Source: Rickettsiella sp. (GTDB taxonomy: Bacteria; Pseudomonadota; Gammaproteobacteria; Diplorickettsiales; Diplorickettsiaceae). From it: 12,058 nucleotides of DNA. The stretch spans positions 849 through 12,906 of the forward strand of contig JAVHYG010000038.1 in NCBI GenBank assembly GCA_031119195.1, written 5' to 3'. The notes below the pieces were generated by a model that searched no databases, was not told where the DNA came from, and saw only the letters and a list, made by a program, of their open reading frames with translations. This document shows, one piece after another, positions 1 to 6,594 of this stretch (position 1 is the stretch's first letter; the number at the start of each line of letters is the position of its first letter). The translations under genes and the position numbers were made by a program.

Positions 1-213
1 ATAGATTAGATTAAGTATTTCTGAAATTTCAGTATTGGAAAGTTTACGACGTGTAACGTTAAGTAAACGGCCATAAACTTCAGCAAAAACAGATTCGCTG
101 GTTTGTAGGGTAATGTCAGAAGCCGATAATTTTTTTTGGCAATAAATCAATAGATGTTGCAAATCAGCAGGCGTAAAACGTACCGGCTCATTGGGTAGTA
201 GGTGCGTCATCAT
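1..213 (-). CDS. dotB: DotB, Dot/Icm type IVB secretion ATPase (N-terminal part; runs off the left edge)
   Basis: DotB is the cytoplasmic hexameric secretion ATPase (PilT/VirB11-like) that energises the Dot/Icm type IVB apparatus. Only the first 71 codons are in the window; the Walker motifs lie beyond the edge. The visible N-terminus contains NEPVRFTPADLQHLL, then SASDITLQTSESVFAE and YGRLLNVTRRKLSNTEI, which match the start of Legionella DotB as I remember it. Two consecutive ATG codons (213-211 and 210-208) could start it; I chose the first. The start lies inside the end of dotC, overlapping it by 26 bases in another frame, so translational coupling is likely. The third gene of a dotD-dotC-dotB operon is expected to be dotB, which supports the call. 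Confidence 0.9.
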   Translation of the reverse strand, partial: MMTHLLPNEPVRFTPADLQHLLIYCQKKLSASDITLQTSESVFAEVYGRLLNVTRRKLSNTEISEILNLIY

Positions 214-1033
214 GGGTAACGATAGGATTCCATCGTTTAGCATTGGGTTGTAATTTGGGTAACGAGGTGATGCGATAGATCTGATCATTGATATGTAAAT
301 CTGAGCTATTGCCGGTGACGCCAAGATCTGTATGGGCTACAAAGGGTTTGCTGACCATGCCTTTCAATAATAAGGAACGGTATAGCAACATTCCTTTATA
401 GTCTCGAGTTAAACGTGCTAAGTTGTCACTAAAAATATTATTAGCTTGATTAATGCCATCTTGCCATCCCATCGTTGCATATCTTCGCCAAATAATACGC
501 TCGTCCGGTGTTTTGGGTAAGAAAGCAGGCAGTGGCATTTCTGGTGCTTTGTAATCCATCCAAAGATAATTACGCCATTGCGGAGGGGCTGTTGTAAAAT
601 GCGCTTGGCTAACAATTTGATAAACTCGATCATCTATCCGTAACGTTTGTGGATCGGCTAAGTTTAAGGAATTATTTCCTTGAACTAGTACCGGTGGTAT
701 TACATTATGATCGAGTAGCATTAAATTAAAATTGAATATACGATCTAAGTAGCTTGCGTTTTTTGTCAATACTTTATTAATGTCCTTCGATCGCCAGGCT
801 AACCCTGCTTGCGCACCAATACTCATAGCAATGTCTTGTAAGGCTTGAGAATGCACTTTATTAATTTCTTTTTTTGCAGGTATTACTTGTGCGTGTAATT
901 CTTGTAATTGTGTTAAATCATTTAGGTTGCCTACCGTTTTGTAGTTAGGTGCAGGAGTACTGCAAGCGCTTAGTAAAACTAAAAATAAAAAACTAAAAAA
1001 ATAATTACCCTTTTTTAAGTTAACTTTTAGCAT
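188..1033 (-). CDS. dotC: DotC, Dot/Icm type IVB secretion outer-membrane lipoprotein
   Basis: DotC is a lipoprotein of the outer-membrane core of the Dot/Icm system; with DotD it helps place the DotH secretin-like ring in the outer membrane. The chosen ATG at 1033 gives 281 residues with a clear lipoprotein signal: basic start (MLKVNLKKGN), hydrophobic stretch and lipobox LSAC with the acylated Cys at residue 24. An in-frame extension to 1105 would put about 24 residues before the signal peptide and is unlikely. Family-typical segments follow: GAQAGLAWR, LDRIFNFNLMLLDHNVIPPV, APPQWRNYLWMDY, DNLARLTRDYKGMLLYR and DLGVTGNSSDLHINDQIYRI. The start overlaps the end of dotD by 14 bases, and the end overlaps dotB by 26 bases. 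Confidence 0.93.
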   Translation of the reverse strand: MLKVNLKKGNYFFSFLFLVLLSACSTPAPNYKTVGNLNDLTQLQELHAQVIPAKKEINKVHSQALQDIAMSIGAQAGLAWRSKDINKVLTKNASYLDRIFNFNLMLLDHNVIPPVLVQGNNSLNLADPQTLRIDDRVYQIVSQAHFTTAPPQWRNYLWMDYKAPEMPLPAFLPKTPDERIIWRRYATMGWQDGINQANNIFSDNLARLTRDYKGMLLYRSLLLKGMVSKPFVAHTDLGVTGNSSDLHINDQIYRITSLPKLQPNAKRWNPIVTHDDAPTTQ

Positions 1034-1508
1034 AGCGTAATTCAATCGTGTGAATACCAGGATATACATTGATGTCCGCTTTTGTGCCGGCTTGTAGATT
1101 AGCATTACGTATAATATAAGCTAGCGGTGTATTTTGAGACATGATAGTAACTAATACAGGTATAGCAGGGCGATGACCTATGACTTCAAAGTTGTATTTT
1201 GCAAGTTTTGCAATGTGCTCTAGTAAGGGCTCGATAGGTCCTGACCAATCGACAGACGCAATTATCTTTACTAAGCCTGATGATGTAGGATAGGGTAGTG
1301 GTTTAACGGGCGGGTTGGATGCTTTTTCAATAGTTTTAAGTTCATTTAGAGATAGACTAACAGAACGTGCTGCTTCAGCAAGTTTAACCGTGGCATCGTC
1401 AGAGTTAGGATTATTAATGGAAGGAGTAATAGAACTAGGCGAATCCTGCGAAGTGGTGGTACAACCCGTTAATAAGCCTAAGATAATCGCCGCTATTATT
1501 TTTTTCAT
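1020..1508 (-). CDS. dotD: DotD, Dot/Icm type IVB secretion lipoprotein
   Basis: DotD is the small outer-membrane lipoprotein of the Dot/Icm core complex. Its C-terminal domain resembles the N0 domains of secretins, and it is needed with DotC to localise DotH. The 162-residue product starts MKKIIAAIILGLLTGC, a textbook lipoprotein signal with Cys16 as the acylated residue. A Ser/Thr/Pro/Asn-rich linker covers about residues 17-40. The folded part starts near KLAEAARSVSLSLNEL and includes the segment with DWSGPIEPLLEHIAKLAKY. It is the first gene of the dotDCB set; a promoter candidate and a small dyad lie in the 65 bases between it and rsmD. The Shine-Dalgarno sequence is weak (AAGATAAT before the ATG). 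Confidence 0.92.
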   Translation of the reverse strand: MKKIIAAIILGLLTGCTTTSQDSPSSITPSINNPNSDDATVKLAEAARSVSLSLNELKTIEKASNPPVKPLPYPTSSGLVKIIASVDWSGPIEPLLEHIAKLAKYNFEVIGHRPAIPVLVTIMSQNTPLAYIIRNANLQAGTKADINVYPGIHTIELRYAKS

Positions 1509-1509
1509 A

Positions 1510-1527
1510 TTATCTTATTTTAGATAA
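1510..1527. promoter_or_regulatory. Short dyad TTATCT-N6-AGATAA just before the dotD start codon
   Basis: A perfect 6-base dyad with a 6-base centre ends two bases before the dotD ATG and covers the place where its ribosome would bind. It could be a small operator or a weak RNA hairpin that limits initiation. It is short and AT-rich, so chance is a serious alternative. Confidence 0.3.
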
Positions 1528-1548
1528 AATTTTTCACACCTAAAGCGC

Positions 1549-1577
1549 ATTGAAGCAAGAAGGATATATAAAGTCAA
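1549..1577 (-). promoter_or_regulatory. Sigma70-like promoter candidate for dotDCB
   Basis: On the minus strand, TTGACT (1577-1572, 5/6 to the -35 consensus) and TTCAAT (1554-1549, 4/6 to the -10 consensus) are separated by exactly 17 bases. The -35 hexamer overlaps the rsmD stop codon. Transcription would begin near 1542, giving dotD a leader of about 35 bases. Cotranscription from rsmD is also possible. Confidence 0.45.
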
Positions 1578-2167
1578 GTCGATGTTTTGATTAGTAGATA
1601 CTTCACTTGGCCTGCTATTTTACAACGGCTTATTTCCCAATTTTCGGGCAAAGAAAATTTTTCAAATGAGGATTCTACTTCAATATAAATAGTACTTTTT
1701 GGAAAAAGTAAGTTTTTTTTGACTAGCCAATCACAGCTGGATTGAATAAGATTTTTATGGAAAGGAGGATCAAGAAATACGACATTAAATACAGGATCGT
1801 GTTTTTGAAATAAACGCAAGGTGTCAAATGGAAAGCTTAGAGGGTACACCTGTGCTTTATCTTTGACAGATAATTTTTTTATCTGTTCTTTTAAGTATTG
1901 AACAAGTGGAAGCGACTGTTCAATAAAGGTGACGGATTTAGCACCACGGGAAAGTGCTTCAAAACCTAATGCACCACTACCGGCAAATAAATCCAAACAG
2001 ATAGCGTTGAGTAAAATTGGATCCAGCCAATTAAATAAGGTTTCTCGAATACGATTCGGAGTTGGCCGTAAACCAGGCATAGCAGGAAAATTTAATTTTC
2101 GACCCCGCCATTGGCCGCCGATGATGCGTACTTGACCTTTATCATGAGATAATTTGCTTGATTTCAT
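1574..2167 (-). CDS. rsmD: 16S rRNA (guanine(966)-N2)-methyltransferase RsmD
   Basis: RsmD uses S-adenosylmethionine to methylate the N2 of G966 (E. coli numbering) of 16S rRNA in the small subunit. The 197-residue protein has the usual family length. It shows the family start VRIIGGQWRGRKL (about 13-25), then RPTPNRIRETLFNWL (34-48), the SAM-binding motif DLFAGSGALGFEALSRGA (59-76) and the catalytic DPPF tetrad (133-136). It diverges from ftsY across 63 bases, the same neighbourhood as in E. coli and many other gammaproteobacteria. A modest Shine-Dalgarno (TCAGGT) precedes the ATG. Confidence 0.95.
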   Translation of the reverse strand: MKSSKLSHDKGQVRIIGGQWRGRKLNFPAMPGLRPTPNRIRETLFNWLDPILLNAICLDLFAGSGALGFEALSRGAKSVTFIEQSLPLVQYLKEQIKKLSVKDKAQVYPLSFPFDTLRLFQKHDPVFNVVFLDPPFHKNLIQSSCDWLVKKNLLFPKSTIYIEVESSFEKFSLPENWEISRCKIAGQVKYLLIKTST

Positions 2168-2230
2168 GTAGATACCTGACCCATGGTCATTAAACTATAT
2201 TACAATTTATTACTATCGGATGGAATTTAA

Positions 2231-3229
2231 ATGTTTGATTTTTTAAAAAGAAAAGATGTTAAAGCCGTTTCTGAAGCGGATACGGAAACCAGCAAACCTG
2301 CTTTTTTTGGTCGTCTGAAAGCAAATTTGCAAAAGACTCGCCATCAATTAATTGAAAGTCTTGCCAATCTTGTCCTGGGTAAAAAAACGGTAGATACAGA
2401 TTTAATCGATGAAATCGAGCATTTACTACTAACTTCTGATGTGGGCGTTACGGTAACGGAAGAAATTATCGTTGAACTAACGCAAAAGTTGGAGCGCAAT
2501 CAATTAGCGGATGGTAAAGCTGTATGGAAAATATTACAACAACATCTCATTGCTTTGTTACAAGCGTGTGAGAAACCTTTAGTAATATCTTCCGCTAAAC
2601 CTTACGTTATTTTAGTGGTTGGTGTTAATGGAGTAGGTAAAACGACCACGATTGGAAAATTAGCGCATTATCTACAAAAACAAGGAAAACAAGTGATGTT
2701 AGCAGCGGGGGATACATTTCGGGCTGCCGCAACAGAACAGTTGGCGATATGGGCTGAGCGTAATCATCTGCCTCTTGTCGCACAGCATCAAGGTGCCGAT
2801 AGTGCTTCTGTGATTTACGATGCTTTACAAGCGGCGAAAGCGAGAAATATCGATGTGTTAATTGCCGATACCGCGGGTCGTTTACATACGAAAGATAATT
2901 TAATGCAAGAGTTACATAAAGTAAAAAAGGTACTTGCTAAGTTGGATCCCACTGCCCCGCATGAAACCTTATTAATTCTTGACGCGAGTATTGGCCAAAA
3001 TTCTTTAGTTCAAGCAGAAATTTTCCATAAAGCGATTGAATTAACGGGAATAGTGTTGACTAAGTTAGATGGCACAGCGAAAGGGGGTATGGTTTTTTCC
3101 ATTGCTAAAAAACTTGCTTTACCACTACGCTTTATTGGTCTTGGTGAAGGTATCGATGATTTACAGAAATTTTCAGCAAAAGAATTTATAGATGCTTTAT
3201 TTAATAAACCGCCCGCACTTGAAGAGTAG
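2231..3229 (+). CDS. ftsY: FtsY, signal recognition particle receptor GTPase
   Basis: FtsY is the membrane-associated SRP receptor. It pairs with Ffh in a mutual GTPase cycle to hand ribosomes translating inner-membrane proteins to the Sec translocon. The 332-residue protein has an N helical domain (about 25-115) and a G domain with GVNGVGKTTT (131-140), DTFRAAATEQ (161-170), DTAGR (213-217), TKLDGTAKGG (277-286) and GLGE (303-306). The usual DATTGQN segment reads DASIGQN (251-257), a mild change. The long acidic A domain of E. coli FtsY is absent; only about 25 residues precede the N domain, starting with MFDFLKRK. No ftsE or ftsX follows, unlike the E. coli ftsYEX operon. Confidence 0.97.
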   Translation: MFDFLKRKDVKAVSEADTETSKPAFFGRLKANLQKTRHQLIESLANLVLGKKTVDTDLIDEIEHLLLTSDVGVTVTEEIIVELTQKLERNQLADGKAVWKILQQHLIALLQACEKPLVISSAKPYVILVVGVNGVGKTTTIGKLAHYLQKQGKQVMLAAGDTFRAAATEQLAIWAERNHLPLVAQHQGADSASVIYDALQAAKARNIDVLIADTAGRLHTKDNLMQELHKVKKVLAKLDPTAPHETLLILDASIGQNSLVQAEIFHKAIELTGIVLTKLDGTAKGGMVFSIAKKLALPLRFIGLGEGIDDLQKFSAKEFIDALFNKPPALEE

Positions 3230-3294
3230 GAAAGTTTGCTAGCATTGCTCGAGTTACCATAGATGCTCTTCCGGCCAAAAAAAGCTATTATAAA

Positions 3295-3316
3295 GATCAC
3301 CCCTACAGGGGTGATT
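3295..3316 (+). terminator. GC-rich hairpin downstream of ftsY, possible terminator
   Basis: ATCACCCC and AGGGGTGAT form a perfect 8-base-pair stem (3296-3303 with 3308-3315) around a TACA loop, with a G-T pair closing outside. It sits 66 bases after the ftsY stop. No T tract follows on the plus strand, so it is not a classical intrinsic terminator. It may instead protect the 3' end of the message. Confidence 0.4.
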
Positions 3317-3349
3317 AACCCCATTAATATAGAATTTGTCCTAAAAACT

Positions 3350-3378
3350 TTGCTAAATGAAAAAAAATTTATTATATT
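3350..3378 (+). promoter_or_regulatory. Sigma70-like promoter candidate upstream of the MITE-like element and rubredoxin gene
   Basis: TTGCTA (3350-3355, 4/6) and TATATT (3373-3378, 5/6) are separated by exactly 17 bases in a very AT-rich stretch. Initiation would fall near 3385, just before the inverted-repeat element. If it drives the rubredoxin gene, the whole element lies in the untranslated leader of that message. Confidence 0.4.
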
Positions 3379-3399
3379 CTGCAAAAGTTGACTGCGTTT

Positions 3400-3538
3400 G
3401 GACTTACGCGAAAAATTGAATTTTGGCTAGCGCGGCGCCGACTTTCGAGGAACGGAGTTTATATCAGGTGTAAGATGAGTACCGCAGATAAGTTGACAAC
3501 AAACTGATACACCAAAAGACGGCTTTTCGCGTAAGTCC
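3400..3538. mobile_element. MITE-like element with 15-base perfect terminal inverted repeats
   Basis: GGACTTACGCGAAAA at 3400-3414 is repeated exactly in inverted orientation at 3524-3538, bounding a 139-base sequence with no open reading frame of note. The interior is richer in GC than its surroundings (GCGCGGCGCC near 3430-3440). A small hairpin, AAAATTGAATTTT (3412-3424), lies next to the left end. The flanks ACTGCGTTT (3391-3399) and AGTTCGTTT (3539-3547) agree at 7 of 9 positions and could be a decayed target duplication, which is weak. Long perfect terminal repeats without a transposase fit a non-autonomous transposon mobilised in trans. The remainder of the gene-free stretch 3230-3605 holds only the hairpin and promoter candidate listed separately. 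Confidence 0.65.
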
Positions 3539-3605
3539 AGTTCGTTTCAGATAACATTTTAAGCCAGGCAATCTTTATCCGATCTTTTATTAAGAAGAGA
3601 GAAAA

Positions 3606-3791
3606 ATGCAAGAGAACGACAAAGTATTTAGAAAATATATGTGTCTGTTATGTGGATATGTTTATGAGGAAGAAAAGGGCTGGCCGGAGGATGGCATCCC
3701 TGCGGGAACACCTTGGGAAAAAGTTCCAATCACGTGGCGTTGTCCGGAATGTGGCGCTATGAAAGAAGACTTTGAAATGGTTGAGATCTAA
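3606..3791 (+). CDS. Rubredoxin
   Basis: Rubredoxins are small cytoplasmic electron carriers with one iron held by four cysteines. The 61-residue product has both knuckles, CLLCG (Cys13, Cys16) and CPECG (Cys46, Cys49). The family core between them is also present: YVYEEEKGWPEDGIPAGTPW, then a downstream TW before the second knuckle and KEDFEMVE after it. The length is normal, with about ten extra residues at the start. A purine-rich GAAGAGAG lies upstream of the ATG. It is monocistronic, convergent with hemJ, and follows the MITE-like element by 67 bases. Its redox partner cannot be read from the sequence; proximity to two oxygen-linked heme genes is suggestive only. Confidence 0.93.
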   Translation: MQENDKVFRKYMCLLCGYVYEEEKGWPEDGIPAGTPWEKVPITWRCPECGAMKEDFEMVEI

Positions 3792-3828
3792 ATGGGTTGG
3801 TTTAAATAGCTTGCATAAGCCACCCATT
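3791..3828. terminator. Inverted repeat between convergent rubredoxin and hemJ genes, possible shared terminator
   Basis: AATGGGT (3791-3797) pairs with ACCCATT (3822-3828), and GG/CC continue the stem after a one-base bulge, leaving a 19-base loop. It fills most of the 60 bases between the two stop codons. No clear T tract follows on either strand, so termination is inferred mainly from position. Confidence 0.35.
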
Positions 3829-3851
3829 CAAAGGCGTGAAGAAAGTATGTC

Positions 3852-4277
3852 CTAAAAAGTAGGTCTAACTTCAGCCAGTATTACAATCAACATTAGCATT
3901 ACCGTAGGGAATTCATTAAAAAGACGATAAAATAAAACAGAATGGTGATTGCGATCGTGTTTGAAGTCTTTACATAAGAATCCACAATAAAGGTGGAAAA
4001 TGCAAAGTAATAAAACAAAAAAGAGTTTTGCTTGCATCCATTGGGCATGTAAATAGTATGCCGTAGCGTAATGAATTAATAAAACGCCTAAGAGTATGGT
4101 GAGTAAGGCCGCAGGTGCCATAATAAAGTAATACAAGCGACATTCCATGATTTTAAACCGTTCGATACTTACCACATCGCTGGCTTGTGCATGATAAACA
4201 AATAGGCGTGGTAGATAGAAAAGTCCAGCAAACCAAGCTACCATAGCAATAATATGGAAGGCTTTAATCCAGGCCAT
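3852..4277 (-). CDS. hemJ: HemJ, protoporphyrinogen IX oxidase (integral membrane type)
   Basis: HemJ oxidises protoporphyrinogen IX to protoporphyrin IX in the inner membrane, the penultimate step of heme b synthesis, replacing HemG or HemY. The ATG at 4277 gives 141 residues and follows a strong Shine-Dalgarno AGGGGAG at ideal spacing. An upstream ATG at 4313 would add 12 untypical residues. The start MAWIKAFHIIAMVAWFAGLF with YLPRLFVYHA is the family signature, including the conserved His8 region. Four membrane helices are visible (about 5-24, 47-70, 78-98 and 117-136). The end, FNEFPTVMLMLIVILAEVRP, is also typical. It diverges from hemF across 53 bases. Confidence 0.92.
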   Translation of the reverse strand: MAWIKAFHIIAMVAWFAGLFYLPRLFVYHAQASDVVSIERFKIMECRLYYFIMAPAALLTILLGVLLIHYATAYYLHAQWMQAKLFFVLLLCIFHLYCGFLCKDFKHDRNHHSVLFYRLFNEFPTVMLMLIVILAEVRPTF

Positions 4278-4330
4278 CTTAAGCTCCCCTAAAATTTTAA
4301 TGAAAGTTAACAATACTATAAAAAATTATT

Positions 4331-5254
4331 ATGAATTATGACTTAAATATTCCATTGATTAAAGATTATTTATTACAGCTACAAACTGATATTTGTTTGT
4401 CCTTAGAAAAAGAAGAGGGTACAGAGAAATTCTTAGAAGATAATTGGGAGCATAGCGAAGGAGGGGGAGGTAAGACCCGTGTTTTGTCAGAAGGTCTGGT
4501 GATAGAACGGGGTGCGGTTAATTTTTCTCATATTTTTGGTTCTCATTTACCACAAAGTGCGACGCAGCGACATCTTCAGGGCATTAACGTATCATCTTCC
4601 CCTTTTCAAGCGTTGGGTATTTCTTTGGTGATCCATCCCCGAAATCCGTATGTGCCAGCAGTACATATGAATTTACGCTTTATAAGTTTGACGCAAAGCC
4701 ATAGCGATATACCCGTTTGGTGGTTTGGTGGTGGATTTGATTTAACACCGTACTATCCGTTTTTAGAAGATTGTCAACATTGGCATGCTGTTGCTAAAGC
4801 AGCGTGTGCACCATTTGGTGAAACACTGTATGTGCAGTACAAAAAAAAATGTGATGAATATTTTTATTTAAAGCATCGCAAAGAATCGCGTGGTATTGGT
4901 GGACTTTTTTTTGATGATTTAAATCAATGGGATTTTCAAACCTGTTTCAATTTTATTCAAAATATTGGCAATCATTTTTTAAAAGCTTATCTTCCAATCT
5001 TGCAGCGAAACAAAAATAAAGTTTATGGAAAAAGAGAGCGTGATTTTCAGAGTTATCGTCGTAGTCGCTATGTAGAATTTAATCTCATTTATGATCGCGG
5101 CACTTTATTTGGTTTGCAAAGTGGCGGACGTACCGAATCTATTTTGATATCGATGCCGCCACAAGCCAATTGGAAATATAATTGGCAAGCGGAAGCAGGA
5201 AGTCCAGAAGCAACGTTGACTGAGAAGTTTTTACAACCCCAAGAATGGATATAA
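4331..5254 (+). CDS. hemF: HemF, oxygen-dependent coproporphyrinogen III oxidase
   Basis: HemF converts coproporphyrinogen III to protoporphyrinogen IX by two oxidative decarboxylations using O2; the product is the substrate of HemJ encoded next door. The 307-residue length is usual. Visible family blocks are GGGGKTRVL (44-52), VIERGAVNFSHIFG (57-70), VHMNLR with His112 (111-116), WWFGGGFDLTPYY (130-142), KHRKESRGIGGLFFDD (181-196), RRSRYVEFNLIYDRGT (243-258) and GLQSGGRTESILISMPP (261-277). Residue 245 is Ser where many relatives have Gly (RRGRY). The Shine-Dalgarno is poor. This enzyme implies growth with oxygen; an anaerobic HemN is not seen here. Confidence 0.97.
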   Translation: MNYDLNIPLIKDYLLQLQTDICLSLEKEEGTEKFLEDNWEHSEGGGGKTRVLSEGLVIERGAVNFSHIFGSHLPQSATQRHLQGINVSSSPFQALGISLVIHPRNPYVPAVHMNLRFISLTQSHSDIPVWWFGGGFDLTPYYPFLEDCQHWHAVAKAACAPFGETLYVQYKKKCDEYFYLKHRKESRGIGGLFFDDLNQWDFQTCFNFIQNIGNHFLKAYLPILQRNKNKVYGKRERDFQSYRRSRYVEFNLIYDRGTLFGLQSGGRTESILISMPPQANWKYNWQAEAGSPEATLTEKFLQPQEWI

Positions 5255-5273
5255 TTACTATTAACTTTAAAGT

Positions 5274-5339
5274 GTGTTAATCATTGTTAGGATGGGAGAA
5301 AACAACTCTTTTTAGCTGGCATCGTGCAATGATGAACAC
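5274..5339. repeat. Inverted repeat (12 of 13) between the hemF and recombinase 3' ends
   Basis: GTGTTAATCATTG (5274-5286) and CAATGATGAACAC (5327-5339) are inverted copies with one mismatch, 40 bases apart. They nearly fill the 88 bases between the two convergent stop codons. A bidirectional terminator is possible, and CTCTTTTT lies in the loop, but the loop is long for an intrinsic terminator. It could also mark an insertion boundary. Confidence 0.35.
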
Positions 5340-5342
5340 TCC

Positions 5343-6581
5343 CTAAGCTAAAGGATCTAATTTTTTCTTTTTAGCGGAAGCATGTCGTGCGCGCATTTCC
5401 ACATCGATATATTTATCGGTAATCGCACTGGAACTATGTCCCGCGTCATCCCTAACGTGCTCACGCGGTCGATGTTTTACATCTTCCGAAATACCGGTAT
5501 GTCGTAACCAATGTACGGTGGCTGTTTTCAATTCTATTGCTTCTTCTTGTAAACCATCATTGACCATGCGTTCGAAAGCCGCATCAAAACAGTTTTGGAC
5601 AATACTGCGAATTTGTCGGGTGCTGCTAATAGGTCCTCTACCCATTGATTTACAAATCAATGGGGTATTTTCACCACGACTCGGCAGAACGCTTAAACCT
5701 AAACTTTGACGATATCTTTTTAAAGCTTTTAGCATTTCATCGCTAACGCTGATTAGGCGTTCTTTGTTACCTTTGCCTACGGTCATAAACCACCAATTAC
5801 CATCCGCGTCCTTTTGGAAATGTCCCATTTGCGGTTGCCAGCGCGATGAAGCGGCTAATTCAGAAATACGCAAATACATGCCGTAAAGGGCTCTCATGAT
5901 AAATAAGCTTCTTTCGTGTTGTTCTGGTGCTCGTTGGGCAAGTATTTCTACTGTTTCAATCACATAAGACCATTGTAATTCACTCAGACGACGAATGATC
6001 ATCTTTGTATTTTGTTGTCGAATGAATTTACTTTTTTGTCGAATTTGGGCCACAGGATTAAAATTCACATAATCTTCCTGGATCAAATAATTAAAAAAGC
6101 TGCCACAAATCGCAAAAATAGCTTGTAGCGCTTTTTGCGATAAGCTATATTTTTTTATTTCAGGTTTAGTCCCCTCACGCTTAGCTAGTTTGCTTACTGA
6201 AGCGACAAAAGGTCGCCATTCATCATGTGGTTTTCTTACCCCTTGGTAATCAATAAAACGCGCAACTGTTTTTGTACCGATCCACGAATTAGGCGGTTTT
6301 TGGCAGAATGAAACGAATGCTTCAAAATCCTCCCGTCGGATTTCTTTAATCGATTTTTTAACAACGAACCAACTCCATTGCAATAGACGCTCAATTTCAC
6401 GGCGATAGGCATTAAATGTGGCATCACTACCACGATAACTATAGAGAAATTGTAATGCATGATGATAGTCGTGTGTAGCAAAGGAAAGTGCTTTTGCCTG
6501 TGTACTGAGCATTTTTTGCGCCTGTTTAGGATCTAAAAATGCTAAGCTATCAAAGAGAGGAATAGGGGATATTAAAGTCAT
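5343..6581 (-). CDS. Tyrosine recombinase / phage-type integrase, full length
   Basis: This protein of the tyrosine recombinase (lambda integrase / XerCD) family would cut and rejoin DNA through a phosphotyrosine intermediate. All catalytic residues are present: Arg238 in LRISEL, Lys270 in GKGNKER, His357 and Arg360 in HWLRHTG, His382 in GHSS, and Tyr391 in DKYID. The His-to-Tyr spacing of 9 matches XerD. At 412 residues it is about 110 longer than XerC or XerD. The N-terminal part (about 40-180) looks like an extended core-binding domain, and the tail is basic (KKKK). The KHRPREHVRDDAGHSS segment before the catalytic His is unusual. No excisionase, phage gene or tRNA target lies nearby, so its substrate is unknown. 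An AGAGG-type purine stretch before the ATG is not evident. Confidence 0.88.
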   Translation of the reverse strand: MTLISPIPLFDSLAFLDPKQAQKMLSTQAKALSFATHDYHHALQFLYSYRGSDATFNAYRREIERLLQWSWFVVKKSIKEIRREDFEAFVSFCQKPPNSWIGTKTVARFIDYQGVRKPHDEWRPFVASVSKLAKREGTKPEIKKYSLSQKALQAIFAICGSFFNYLIQEDYVNFNPVAQIRQKSKFIRQQNTKMIIRRLSELQWSYVIETVEILAQRAPEQHERSLFIMRALYGMYLRISELAASSRWQPQMGHFQKDADGNWWFMTVGKGNKERLISVSDEMLKALKRYRQSLGLSVLPSRGENTPLICKSMGRGPISSTRQIRSIVQNCFDAAFERMVNDGLQEEAIELKTATVHWLRHTGISEDVKHRPREHVRDDAGHSSSAITDKYIDVEMRARHASAKKKKLDPLA

Positions 6582-6594
6582 ATCATTACAGTCT

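Noticed and set aside
1034..1105. N-terminal extension of dotC to the upstream ATG
   Set aside because: It would place 24 residues before a clear lipoprotein signal peptide and run deep into dotD; the ATG at 1033 gives a normal lipoprotein start.
2168..2230. Specific promoter hexamers for ftsY and rsmD in their divergent gap
   Set aside because: TATATT and TACAAT are present, but none pairs with a convincing -35 at normal spacing; promoters are likely here but cannot be placed.
3010..3384. 124-codon open frame on the minus strand
   Set aside because: It lies mostly antisense to the ftsY G domain, its translation has no recognisable feature, and its start region falls in the AT-rich promoter-like stretch.
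3492..3497. Perfect TTGACA hexamer inside the MITE-like element as a rubredoxin promoter
   Set aside because: No acceptable -10 hexamer lies 15 to 19 bases downstream.
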